Origin: an uncultured Pelagibacteraceae bacterium
GTDB taxonomy: Bacteria > Pseudomonadota > Alphaproteobacteria > Pelagibacterales > Pelagibacteraceae
DNA length: 64,000 bases
Direction of reading: 5' to 3'
Assembly: GCA_902576765.1 (NCBI GenBank)
Contig: CACGWH010000003.1
Coordinates: 1 to 64,000, forward strand
Below the pieces are notes generated by a model that had not been told where the DNA came from, ran no database searches, and saw only the letters and a program-made list of their open reading frames with translations. Both the position numbers and the translations under genes were made by a program. Numbering within the stretch: position 1 is the stretch's first letter; each line of letters starts with the position of its first letter. Positions 51,273-59,525 of the stretch are shown one piece after another.

Positions 51273-52145
51273 ATGACAATTAATAAATTAGCAATTATTG
51301 GTGGAAGTGGCTTATATGATGTAGAAGAATTTACTAATAGACAATTATTAGATTTAAATACCCCTTGGGGAAAACCCTCAGACCAAATTTTAAAAACAAA
51401 TTATAAAGATAAAGAGGTTTATTTTTTACCAAGACATGGCAGAGGTCATTTCATTTCGCCTTCCCAAATTAATTTTAGAGCAAATATTGATGCTTTAAAA
51501 CAATTAGGTGTAACAGATATAGTTTCAGTTTCAGCGGTAGGTTCTTTGAAAGAAGATTTACCTCCAGGAAAATTTGTTATAGTTGATCAATTTATTGATA
51601 GGACTTTTGCTAGAAATAAAACATTTTTTGATGATGAAATAGTTGCTCATGTTTCAATGGCACATCCAACTTCAAATGGTTTAATGAATGCATGCGAAGA
51701 AGCTATAAAAAAAGAGAAAATTGATTTTCAACGAAATGGCACATATGTGGTTATGGAAGGTCCTCAATTTTCAACATTAGCTGAGTCAAATCTATACAGA
51801 TCATGGAAAGCTGATGTTATTGGAATGACTAATATGCCAGAGGCCAAGTTAGCCCGTGAAGCCGAAATAAGATATGCATCAGTATCAATGATAACAGACT
51901 ATGATTGCTGGCATCCAGATCATGAAAATGTTGATGTTCAACAAGTCGTAAAAGTACTTTTAGGAAATGCAGCAAAAGCTAAAAACATGATAAAGAATTT
52001 AATAGAAATTTTTGAAAATCATATTGATCCAAAAGATCCAACAAATAATTGTTTAGATGTTGCAATAATTACAGCACCAGAAAAAAGAACTAAAAAGACT
52101 GAAGAAAAACTTAGAACTGTTGCAGGAAGGGTATTAAATAAATGA
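51273..52145 (+). CDS. mtnP: S-methyl-5'-thioadenosine phosphorylase
   Basis: Phosphorolysis of methylthioadenosine to adenine and 5-methylthioribose-1-phosphate. 290 residues, PNP_UDP_1 fold. MTAP marks: AIIGGSGLYDVEEF, FLPRHGRGHFISPSQINFRAN, VVMEGPQFSTLAESNLYRSW, VIGMTNMPEAKLAREAEI and MITDYDCWH. Start chosen as ATG at 51273. Its stop overlaps the next gene by four bases. It opens the plus-strand cluster that ends with the SpeD-SpeE fusion, the source of methylthioadenosine. Confidence 0.93.
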   Translation: MTINKLAIIGGSGLYDVEEFTNRQLLDLNTPWGKPSDQILKTNYKDKEVYFLPRHGRGHFISPSQINFRANIDALKQLGVTDIVSVSAVGSLKEDLPPGKFVIVDQFIDRTFARNKTFFDDEIVAHVSMAHPTSNGLMNACEEAIKKEKIDFQRNGTYVVMEGPQFSTLAESNLYRSWKADVIGMTNMPEAKLAREAEIRYASVSMITDYDCWHPDHENVDVQQVVKVLLGNAAKAKNMIKNLIEIFENHIDPKDPTNNCLDVAIITAPEKRTKKTEEKLRTVAGRVLNK

Positions 52146-53152
52146 AATTAGTTTTTTACCTATTTTTATCTTTATTCATCTCCATAAATATTTTGAGTGC
52201 AGAGTCTCGTTTTGGAGATTTGACAGAAATGAGAGATGATAGAATGAGAGGTAAGGATAATCAATGGGTTAGACCTCACCCTGGCCCCTTTGTTTGGAAT
52301 AATATAGAAAAAGAAGAGGGAGTTTTTTCTTGGGATAAAGCAGACAAATATGTAACCTATGCTCAAAATCATAATCAAAAGACAATAGCTACCATATGGC
52401 CGTATTCTAATTGGGAACAAAAATCATGTAAAAGAAAAAAAGGAAGAAGCCCGTTTGGAAAAAAGTTTGCAAAATATTTGAGCAAACCTTGTTCAATGGA
52501 AAATTATAAAAAATTCTTATTAGCATTAGTTGATAGATATGACGGTGATGGACAAAATGACATGCCAGGTTTAACAAAACCAATTATTTATTGGGAAATA
52601 ATGAATGAACCAGAATTTAGAATGTTTTTTAAAGGAACAGAGGATGATTTTGTAGAAATTTTTAATTTCTCCTCAAAATTAATAAAATCAAAACAAAAAG
52701 ATGCAGTCATTATAATGGCTGGTGCTGCCGGAATGTTTCCTGAAAGTAAAAAATTTTGGAAATCAGCTCTTCCTAAAATCAAAGATAATTTTGATATAGC
52801 TAACATGCATCACATCACACCCCCTGATGGAAAATGTGATAAAGATTTTTGGGTTGGTGAATTTTCTGAGTTATTAAAATCTTTAAGTATCAATAAACCA
52901 ATTTGGGTAACTGAAGCGATGACAGGTGTTTGTAAAGTGATACCAACTTATATCAATGCATTTGCCAGTGGTGCAGAAGTGATTATCGATGTTGGAGTTA
53001 ACGCTCCTGGCATGAAAATGAGTAAAGGCAGCAGAAAGAAACTTAATAATTTTATTGATGAAGTGGACGGTTTTAAATCAATAAAATTGATTTCAAATAA
53101 AAAAGCAGAATTTATCTTGAAAGATGGTTCTAAAAAGATAATTGATTTTTAA
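52142..53152 (+). CDS. Exported glycoside-hydrolase-like TIM-barrel protein (clan GH-A)
   Basis: 336 residues with a Sec signal (1-20, ending LSAES). Pattern of clan GH-A retaining glycosidases: YWEIMNEPEF with the acid/base Glu near residue 160 and a later strand IWVTEAM with the candidate nucleophile Glu. GVFSWDKADKYV near residue 61 and TIATIWPYSNW also fit. Family (GH5/GH39-like) and substrate are not clear. It overlaps mtnP by four bases and is 6 bases before mtnA, an odd place for a polysaccharide enzyme, and makes co-expression likely. Confidence 0.7.
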   Translation: MKLVFYLFLSLFISINILSAESRFGDLTEMRDDRMRGKDNQWVRPHPGPFVWNNIEKEEGVFSWDKADKYVTYAQNHNQKTIATIWPYSNWEQKSCKRKKGRSPFGKKFAKYLSKPCSMENYKKFLLALVDRYDGDGQNDMPGLTKPIIYWEIMNEPEFRMFFKGTEDDFVEIFNFSSKLIKSKQKDAVIIMAGAAGMFPESKKFWKSALPKIKDNFDIANMHHITPPDGKCDKDFWVGEFSELLKSLSINKPIWVTEAMTGVCKVIPTYINAFASGAEVIIDVGVNAPGMKMSKGSRKKLNNFIDEVDGFKSIKLISNKKAEFILKDGSKKIIDF

Positions 53153-53158
53153 TAGTAA

Positions 53159-54232
53159 ATGAAAATTGAAGGAAAAGATTATCGAACTATTTGGTTTGAA
53201 AATAATGTTGTAAAGATTATTGATCAAACAAAACTTCCTCACAGTTTTTTTATTAAAGATCTCAAAAATATAAGTGATGCAATTCATGCAATAAAAGTAA
53301 TGGAAGTAAGAGGTGCTCCATTAATAGGAGCTACAGCTGCGTTTGGATTAGTTTTGTCTATTTTAGAGAACAATGACCAGTCTTTTTTAAAAAAGTCGGC
53401 AGAGGAATTAATAAAATCAAGACCAACCGCAATTAATTTGAAGTGGGCAGTAGATAGGATGATGCAAAAACTTTCAGGGGTCAATAGTGATCAAATTTTA
53501 GACCTAGCAATTGACGAAGCAAAAAAAATTTGTGAGGAGGATGTAAAGTTTTGTGAAAGTATTGGATTAAATGGTCTAAAGATTATTGAGGAAATTTATA
53601 ATAAAAAAAAAGATACCGTTAATATTCTTACTCATTGTAATGCAGGTTGGCTCGCAACTATAAACTGGGGTACAGCAACTTCTCCAATTTATCATGCACA
53701 TAAAAAAGGAATTCCAGTTCATATTTGGGTAGATGAAACAAGACCAAGAAACCAAGGAGCTAATCTTACTTCTTATGAATTAAACGAAGAAGGGGTTAAC
53801 AATACAGTTATAGCAGACAACACAGGGGGTATTTTGATGCAAAGGGGTCAAGTTGATGTGTGTATTGTTGGAACAGATAGAACTTTATCGAATGGGGATG
53901 TTTGTAATAAAGTTGGGACCTATTTAAAAGCCTTAGCAGCATATGATAACAATATTCCATTTTATGTAGCGTTACCAAGTTCCACAATTGATTGGGATAT
54001 TAAAAGTCACAAAGATATTCCGATTGAGGAGAGAAATTCTGAGGAATTATCACATGTGGAAGGATTAGATGAAAAAGGAAATATTAAAAAAATTCTAATT
54101 TATCCAAAAAAAAGTAAATCTATGAACTTAGCATTTGATGTAACACCAGCTAAATATGTTACTGGTTTAATTACAGAAAAAGGTATTTGTGAAGCATCTG
54201 AAACTGGTTTAAAAACCTTATTTAATAAATAA
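53159..54232 (+). CDS. mtnA: Methylthioribose-1-phosphate isomerase
   Basis: Converts 5-methylthioribose-1-phosphate to 5-methylthioribulose-1-phosphate. 357 residues, eIF2B-like fold. Marks: VMEVRGAPLIGATAAFG, the catalytic-cysteine segment LTHCNAGWLATINWGT, catalytic Asp in IVGTDRTLSNGDVCNKVGTY, and FYVALPSSTIDW. Length is normal. It is 6 bases after the glycoside-hydrolase-like gene. Together with mtnP it covers the first two steps of MTA recycling. Confidence 0.93.
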   Translation: MKIEGKDYRTIWFENNVVKIIDQTKLPHSFFIKDLKNISDAIHAIKVMEVRGAPLIGATAAFGLVLSILENNDQSFLKKSAEELIKSRPTAINLKWAVDRMMQKLSGVNSDQILDLAIDEAKKICEEDVKFCESIGLNGLKIIEEIYNKKKDTVNILTHCNAGWLATINWGTATSPIYHAHKKGIPVHIWVDETRPRNQGANLTSYELNEEGVNNTVIADNTGGILMQRGQVDVCIVGTDRTLSNGDVCNKVGTYLKALAAYDNNIPFYVALPSSTIDWDIKSHKDIPIEERNSEELSHVEGLDEKGNIKKILIYPKKSKSMNLAFDVTPAKYVTGLITEKGICEASETGLKTLFNK

Positions 54233-54242
54233 TTTCTTTAAA

Positions 54243-54476
54243 ATGAAAAAAATATTAATTATTTCATTCCTTATTATTTCTAATAAGGCGGAAGCGTATA
54301 TTGGATTAGGGCCTCTAATACCCATTATAGGAAGTTCAATAGCATTCCTGTGGGGATTAATTATTATAGTTATTGGTTTATTTTCTTATCCTTTAATAAA
54401 ATTTTATAAATTTATTAAGAATAAAAAAAAATCTAATTCAGATTTTGAAAATAAAAATGAAATCAAAGATAAATAA
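54243..54476 (+). CDS. Small membrane protein, function unknown
   Basis: 77 residues: a Sec signal or first helix (1-19, ends KAEA), a Gly/Pro-containing segment, one strong hydrophobic helix (about 32-52) and a very lysine/asparagine-rich tail. No family recognised. It lies 10 bases after mtnA and its end overlaps the sulfotransferase gene by 32 bases. It may help to anchor or couple the sulfotransferase. Confidence 0.55.
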   Translation: MKKILIISFLIISNKAEAYIGLGPLIPIIGSSIAFLWGLIIIVIGLFSYPLIKFYKFIKNKKKSNSDFENKNEIKDK

Positions 54477-55509
54477 TTTTTTAGAATATCTACCTTTTTT
54501 AATAAATAAAAAATTAAGTTTTTTTCTTACTCAAATTGGAGAACTGGAAAATTTATTTTCTTATCATAAAAATTTTCAAATTAAAAAGCCAATATTTATT
54601 TGTGGCCTAGCAAGATCTGGAACAACTGCAGTTTTAAATTTATTGAATAATCATTCTGAAACCGGTTCTTTTGAAAATCAGGATTTGCCATTTATCAAAA
54701 CATTATTTTTTTGGAATAAGATAAATTTTTTATTTTATAAAGGGTTAAAAAAAAAGAGCAGAATACATGGTGATGGTTTATTGGTTGATCAATATAGCCC
54801 TGAGTCTTTAGAAGAAATAATTTGGAAAGATTTTTTGGAAGAATATCATAATTCAGGTTTTTTTAATTTTTTAGATGAAAAATATAATAATAAAGAATTT
54901 GAAAATTATTATACAAATCAAATAAAAAAAATTCTAAAAGTAAGAGGTAATAAAAAAAGATATCTAAGTAAAGGAAACTACAATATTTTTAGAATCAAAT
55001 ATATAAAAAAACTTTTTCCCGACTCAAAAATTATTATTTGTTTTAGAGATCCAGTGGAGACATCAATTTCATCTGCAAAAGTTCATCAAATTTTTTTAAA
55101 TTTATCAAAAGAGAATCTGTATTTTGATAAAAGACTCAATATTATGTGTCATTACGAGTTTGGTAAATTTAGAAAAACTGTTGCTGAACATTATAAAAAT
55201 TTAAATAACGAAAATTTTGACGAACAAGAATACTATTACTTAAAACAGTGGCATAAGATTTATAATATGGTTTTAAATGAGTATAAAAATTTAGATGATG
55301 TTATTTTTATTGATAATAAAACGTTTTTTGAAAATCCTATTTTAGCTAAAAAACTCTTAAATAAGCTTGAATTAGATGAAAATTTATTAACTAAAGAAAT
55401 ATCTTTTTCTAGAAAAACTAAATTTGATGATAGTAAAAAAAAAGATAGTGGTTTATATGAAATATATAATCATCTTAAATCTTTAGAGCAAAAAACACTT
55501 CTGGATTAA
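54445..55509 (+). CDS. PAPS-dependent sulfotransferase
   Basis: 354 residues. The PAPS phosphate-binding loop is ICGLARSGTTAVLNLL near residue 51, and the 3'-phosphate segment IIICFRDPVETSISSAK lies near residue 193 (Sulfotransfer_3/STEP-type). An alternative start at 54457 would shorten it by four residues and reduce the overlap with the small membrane gene. Acceptor unknown. Flanked by that membrane protein and by an ASST-like protein, suggesting a sulfation unit within the MTA cluster. Confidence 0.8.
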   Translation: MKIKMKSKINNFLEYLPFLINKKLSFFLTQIGELENLFSYHKNFQIKKPIFICGLARSGTTAVLNLLNNHSETGSFENQDLPFIKTLFFWNKINFLFYKGLKKKSRIHGDGLLVDQYSPESLEEIIWKDFLEEYHNSGFFNFLDEKYNNKEFENYYTNQIKKILKVRGNKKRYLSKGNYNIFRIKYIKKLFPDSKIIICFRDPVETSISSAKVHQIFLNLSKENLYFDKRLNIMCHYEFGKFRKTVAEHYKNLNNENFDEQEYYYLKQWHKIYNMVLNEYKNLDDVIFIDNKTFFENPILAKKLLNKLELDENLLTKEISFSRKTKFDDSKKKDSGLYEIYNHLKSLEQKTLLD

Positions 55510-55511
55510 AT

Positions 55512-56879
55512 ATGTATAAATTTTTTTATTATTTGAATAAAATATCAATAATTCTTTTAATTTATTTATTAGGTTTTCTAACTTTCAAGTTTGATTTCGT
55601 TTCAAAAAACTGGCTCAATAGTTCAATTAATTTATTTATTGAAGAATTAAGTGATAAACCAAAAAATTTTTTATTAAATGGACTTCGAAGTTTAAGTGAA
55701 GATAAAAATAGTGAAGAGTTTCAATATTTTTTAAAAAAAAATGTTAAACCAGAAAAAAAAAATTCATTAAATAAAGATTTTAATAGTTTTATGCTTTTAA
55801 GTTTATCTAAAAATAATTTTAATGAGTCAAATTTTGGTTTGTATAGCAGTCCTACTAAAAAAGTACATTCTTGGAATTTTGAAAATACAATTAAACCTAC
55901 AGTCTTGCTCAATATTTTTGAAGACGGCAAAGCTTTAATTTATAATGATGAATATATTTCTTTAATATCAAGTGACTCTAAAGAAATATGGAAAACCAAA
56001 AAAATAGTCCATCATTGGGGGTCAATTTTTCAAAATAAAATCTATATGCCAGGCCGTAAGTATGCAAATTACCCTGAAGATTTAGATGAGAACTCAAAAA
56101 AGATAAAAATTGGTAAATGTAAAGTTGATAATGCTCTTGTTGATACAATTGTGATTATGGACGTATTGACAGGAAAAATTTTAGATGAAATTGAAGTATT
56201 GCCTATAATCAGTAGCCATCCTTATTTATCAAAAAAATTAGGATACTCAAAAAAAATTTTTTCAAGATTAAAAACCAATAATGATCTTTTTGAGTCAATA
56301 TTCTTAGGACCAAGTTATTGTGATGATTTACTCCATTTAAATGACATAAAAATAATTACATCAGAAGATAAAAAGTTTTTTGATAATGCAAATGAAGGAG
56401 ATTATCTTTTGTCTTTACATACAATCAATGCATTAGTTTTAATTGATAATAAAAGTTTGCAAATAAAATGGTATTTGAGAGATGAATTTAGAAGACAACA
56501 TAGTCCAAATATATCAAAAAATGGTATGTTATTAATTTTTGATAATGAAGGAAGTGATGAAAAATTTGGTGAGTCTAGGATTGTTCAGTTTGATTTAAAA
56601 AAAAATAAATTCAATCCTGATTTTGATGGAAATGAGAATTTTTTCTTTGAGTCTGATATTAGAGGAAGAATACAGATTTTTAATGATCAAATCTATGTAA
56701 CAAGTTCTCAACAAGGAGAAGTTTTTAAATTAAATTGCGTTAATGAAAATTTAAAAAGATGTGAACCGCAAATTTTATTTTCATCAAATACCGAAGGTAA
56801 ATCAAATTCAATTTTTGTCGCAGATTTTTACAATAAAGATTTTTTTACTAAGGATTTTTTAACTAAGATAAATGAATAA
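55512..56879 (+). CDS. Arylsulfotransferase (ASST)-like beta-propeller protein with N-terminal membrane anchor
   Basis: 455 residues. A hydrophobic helix at residues 12-30 probably anchors the rest outside the cytoplasmic membrane. The propeller-like domain carries the pattern of the Arylsulfotransferase_2 family: IVHHWGSIFQNKIYM, LLHLNDIKII, GDYLLSLHTINALVLIDN and QHSPNISKNGMLLIFDNEG with conserved His residues. Real ASST uses aryl sulfate donors, so it could act with the sulfotransferase next to it (2 bases away). Function in this organism is unknown. Confidence 0.7.
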   Translation: MYKFFYYLNKISIILLIYLLGFLTFKFDFVSKNWLNSSINLFIEELSDKPKNFLLNGLRSLSEDKNSEEFQYFLKKNVKPEKKNSLNKDFNSFMLLSLSKNNFNESNFGLYSSPTKKVHSWNFENTIKPTVLLNIFEDGKALIYNDEYISLISSDSKEIWKTKKIVHHWGSIFQNKIYMPGRKYANYPEDLDENSKKIKIGKCKVDNALVDTIVIMDVLTGKILDEIEVLPIISSHPYLSKKLGYSKKIFSRLKTNNDLFESIFLGPSYCDDLLHLNDIKIITSEDKKFFDNANEGDYLLSLHTINALVLIDNKSLQIKWYLRDEFRRQHSPNISKNGMLLIFDNEGSDEKFGESRIVQFDLKKNKFNPDFDGNENFFFESDIRGRIQIFNDQIYVTSSQQGEVFKLNCVNENLKRCEPQILFSSNTEGKSNSIFVADFYNKDFFTKDFLTKINE

Positions 56880-57544
56880 TGAAAAATTTAAAAGAAAGAC
56901 AAGAAGTAATTGAATACTCAATAAAACTAAATACTACTAATTTATCTCCATTAAGATCAGGAAATATCTCAGTCAGAGGTATAGAGGATGGTATTGAGGG
57001 ATTTTTTATTACACCATCGGGGAAAAAATACGAATCACTTAAGCCAGAAGATATTGTCTTTTTATCTCTAACAGAGGAAAAAGACTTTTTATCTTGGTTT
57101 AACTCTGGAAAAAATCCTTCATCAGAATGGAGATTTCATCAGGATATTTATAAAAATAAGTGGGAGGCAAAAGCTATTGTTCATGCACATTCTCCCAACG
57201 CTTCAGCAGTTTCGACCCACGGCAAATCTATTCCTCCATTTCATTATATGATTGCTCTAGCAGGAGGTGAAGATATTAGATGTGCTGAGTATGCAACCTT
57301 TGGAACACATGAACTTTCAATGAATATTGTTAAAGCTTTAAAAGATAGAAAAGCATGCTTGATGTCAAACCACGGACAGGTTGCATTTGGTGATAATTTA
57401 TCTAAAGCATTTGAGCTTGCACAAGAAGTAGAAAATATTTGCCAACAATATGTTATTGCTTTAAAGATGGGAGAGCCAAAGAATCTTTCGTTTGCAGAAA
57501 TGAAAAAAATTTTGGAAAAAGTTAAAAATTATAAAAGTGGATAA
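56879..57544 (+). CDS. Class II aldolase, fuculose-1-phosphate-aldolase-like; probable methylthioribulose-1-phosphate aldolase (Ald2)
   Basis: 221-residue zinc-dependent class II aldolase. It resembles FucA over its length: SGNISVR, TPSGKKYESL, PSSEWRFHQDIY with the catalytic Glu, the zinc ligands in VHAHSPNASAVS, and CAEYATFGTHELS with a third His. It looks unlike MtnB dehydratase. Next to mtnP and mtnA this points to Ald2 of the DHAP shunt, cleaving methylthioribulose-1-phosphate to methylthioacetaldehyde and DHAP. Its ATG overlaps the ASST-like stop by one base. Assignment is by family resemblance plus context. Confidence 0.78.
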   Translation: MKNLKERQEVIEYSIKLNTTNLSPLRSGNISVRGIEDGIEGFFITPSGKKYESLKPEDIVFLSLTEEKDFLSWFNSGKNPSSEWRFHQDIYKNKWEAKAIVHAHSPNASAVSTHGKSIPPFHYMIALAGGEDIRCAEYATFGTHELSMNIVKALKDRKACLMSNHGQVAFGDNLSKAFELAQEVENICQQYVIALKMGEPKNLSFAEMKKILEKVKNYKSG

Positions 57545-57549
57545 TTTTT

Positions 57550-58590
57550 ATGATAAAAGTTGGGGAGCACATCACTTTAGATATTATTGGGACTGATAGA
57601 GAATATGATCCCTCAGTATTTGAAAAAGTAATTAACGAAATTGCAAAAGCAGCTAATGTTACTATTTTAAATATATCAAAATATAAATTTGAACCTCAAG
57701 GTTTTACAATTTTAGCTTTATTAGCTGAGAGCCATATAAGCTTTCATACCTTTCCTGAAAAAGGTATTATTAGTTTTGATTTTTTTACTTGTGGAAAGAT
57801 TAGTCCATCTGTTGCAATCGATATTGTTAAAAAAGAATTCAAACACAAAAGAATTGTCAGAAAGGAGTTTGACAGGGACACTAGAGCTCTTTATCATGAT
57901 ATTTATAGCTCACCAGGTTTACAAAAATCTTACGTAGTTAATGATGTTCTTGAAGATTTCAAATCTAAAGTAGGGCAACATATTGAAATTCTTGATTTAG
58001 AACAGTTTGGAAAATCACTATTTATTGATGGTGAAATTCAGGTAGCATCAACAGATGAACATCTTTACAGCTCAACTTTTGTTGGATCAGGATTAAAACT
58101 AAACAAATCAAATGAAAGAGCAGCCATAATTGGTGGTGGAGATGGAGGGGTTGCGAGAGAGTGTATTTCAAAAAAATTCAATTTTATAGATTGGTATGAG
58201 CTTGATCCTGAAGTAGTAGAAGTTTGCAACAAACACTTAGGAGACATAGGTAAAAAAGCGACCGAAAAAAATTCTGTGAAATGTGTTTGGGGAGATGCAT
58301 TTGAAAGTATTAAATCTGTTAAAGAAGATACATATGATCATATATTTGTTGATTTAAACGATGATCAATTTTGTATTGATCTGGCAGCAAAGAATATGGA
58401 TTCACTTGTAAGAATTTTAAAACCAAAAGGTGTAATTACTGCTCAAGTAGGTAGTCAAGACAAAAAACCCCATCAAGTTGAAAATTGGTTAAATGTTTTT
58501 CATCATCATTTTGGAAATACTAAATTATCAAGGGTTTATATACCTAGTTTTGATTGTTCTTGGAATTTTTCGTCTTCAATAAATCATTAA
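57550..58590 (+). CDS. Fused S-adenosylmethionine decarboxylase-spermidine synthase (SpeD-SpeE)
   Basis: 346 residues with two domains. Residues 1-120 are a class-1b AdoMet decarboxylase: self-cleavage between Glu60 and Ser61 in ESHISFHTFPE, with His66 and Cys81 matching the catalytic set of prokaryotic SpeD. Residues about 127-346 are a spermidine-synthase domain: GGGDGGVARE and YELDPEVVEVC for the decarboxylated AdoMet site. The usual DSTDPxGP loop is replaced by DLNDDQF. The fused enzyme would make polyamines and methylthioadenosine, which MtnP removes. Such fusions are known in bacteria; diamine substrate is unknown. Confidence 0.88.
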   Translation: MIKVGEHITLDIIGTDREYDPSVFEKVINEIAKAANVTILNISKYKFEPQGFTILALLAESHISFHTFPEKGIISFDFFTCGKISPSVAIDIVKKEFKHKRIVRKEFDRDTRALYHDIYSSPGLQKSYVVNDVLEDFKSKVGQHIEILDLEQFGKSLFIDGEIQVASTDEHLYSSTFVGSGLKLNKSNERAAIIGGGDGGVARECISKKFNFIDWYELDPEVVEVCNKHLGDIGKKATEKNSVKCVWGDAFESIKSVKEDTYDHIFVDLNDDQFCIDLAAKNMDSLVRILKPKGVITAQVGSQDKKPHQVENWLNVFHHHFGNTKLSRVYIPSFDCSWNFSSSINH

Positions 58591-58648
58591 TTTTTTCTTT
58601 TTTATATCTTTAATCTGTGAAATACTATTTCTTTTATTAAAGGAGAGA

Positions 58649-59479
58649 ATGATGAATATATTTAAGAAAACTATATTTTCAGTTTTACTTTCTTTATTAG
58701 TAATGGGCAACGTTCATGCTGATAAGATTAGAATTGGAACTGAAGGAGCTTATCCTCCATGGAATTCAAAAGATGAGTCTGGTAAATTAATTGGATTTGA
58801 GGTTGAATTAGCTTGGACACTTTGCAGATACATTGGAAAACAATGTACTATCGTTGAGCAAGACTGGGATGGAATGATACCAGCTTTAATCATGAGAAAG
58901 TTTGATGCAATCATGGCAGGAATGTCAATTACTGCTGAAAGACAAAAAGCTATTAGCTTTTCTCAAGGTTATGCAGATGAAGTTGCATCATTAGCAGTTA
59001 TGAAAGGTTCTAGTCTAGAAGGTTTAGATACACCAGCTGGAATTAATTTGACAAAACCTAACGCTGCTGCAAAAAAAGCATTAAAAACTCTTACAGGTGC
59101 ATTAGCTGGAAAAACAGTTTGTGTACAAACAGCTACAATTCATCAAAATTTTTTAGATTCAGGTGATGTTGGAAAAGTAAATGTAAGAACATACAAAACG
59201 CAAGATGAAGTTAACTTAGATTTAGCTTCAGGAAGATGTGATGCTGCACTAGCTGCTGCAGTTGCATTCAGTGACTATGCTGAAAAATCTGGTAAGCCAG
59301 TTGTGTTAACTGGACCAACTTTTTCTGGTGGTGCGTTTGGAAATGGTGTTGGAGTTGGTATTAGAAAAGATGATACTGAACTTTTAAAAGCATTTAATAA
59401 AGCAATCGAAAAAGCAAGAAAGAACGGAGACATTAGTAGAATAGCTACTAAGTGGTTCGGTTTCGACGCTTCTATGTAA
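58649..59479 (+). CDS. Polar amino acid-binding periplasmic protein (Lys/Arg/Orn or opine type)
   Basis: 276 residues, SBP_bac_3 fold. Sec signal 1-24 (ends NVHAD). Segments IRIGTEGAYPPWNSKD, LIGFEVELAWTLC and the IMRKFDAIMAGMSIT stretch are typical of arginine/ornithine/lysine- and opine-binding proteins. A clear AAAGGAGAG precedes the ATG. First gene of a transporter that continues with two permeases after a hairpin. Its position directly after SpeDE may connect it with arginine/ornithine for polyamine synthesis; this is a guess. Confidence 0.86.
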   Translation: MMNIFKKTIFSVLLSLLVMGNVHADKIRIGTEGAYPPWNSKDESGKLIGFEVELAWTLCRYIGKQCTIVEQDWDGMIPALIMRKFDAIMAGMSITAERQKAISFSQGYADEVASLAVMKGSSLEGLDTPAGINLTKPNAAAKKALKTLTGALAGKTVCVQTATIHQNFLDSGDVGKVNVRTYKTQDEVNLDLASGRCDAALAAAVAFSDYAEKSGKPVVLTGPTFSGGAFGNGVGVGIRKDDTELLKAFNKAIEKARKNGDISRIATKWFGFDASM

Positions 59480-59491
59480 TTAAATTTTAGA

Positions 59492-59521
59492 TTTGGCGAC
59501 TGTAACTTTATAGTCGCCAAA
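59492..59521 (+). terminator. Hairpin after the amino acid-binding protein gene
   Basis: TTTGGCGACT pairs with AGTCGCCAAA, extended inward by four pairs (one G-T) to a tiny loop. Only a short T tract (CTTTA) follows, so it may work as an mRNA-stabilising or attenuating element more than as a full terminator. Placed 12 bases after the binding-protein stop and 4 bases before the permease ATG. Confidence 0.75.
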
Positions 59522-59525
59522 CTTT

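Noticed and set aside
56879-57544. Calling the class II aldolase MtnB
   Set aside because: The sequence follows FucA motifs over its length, and no mtnC or mtnD gene is near.
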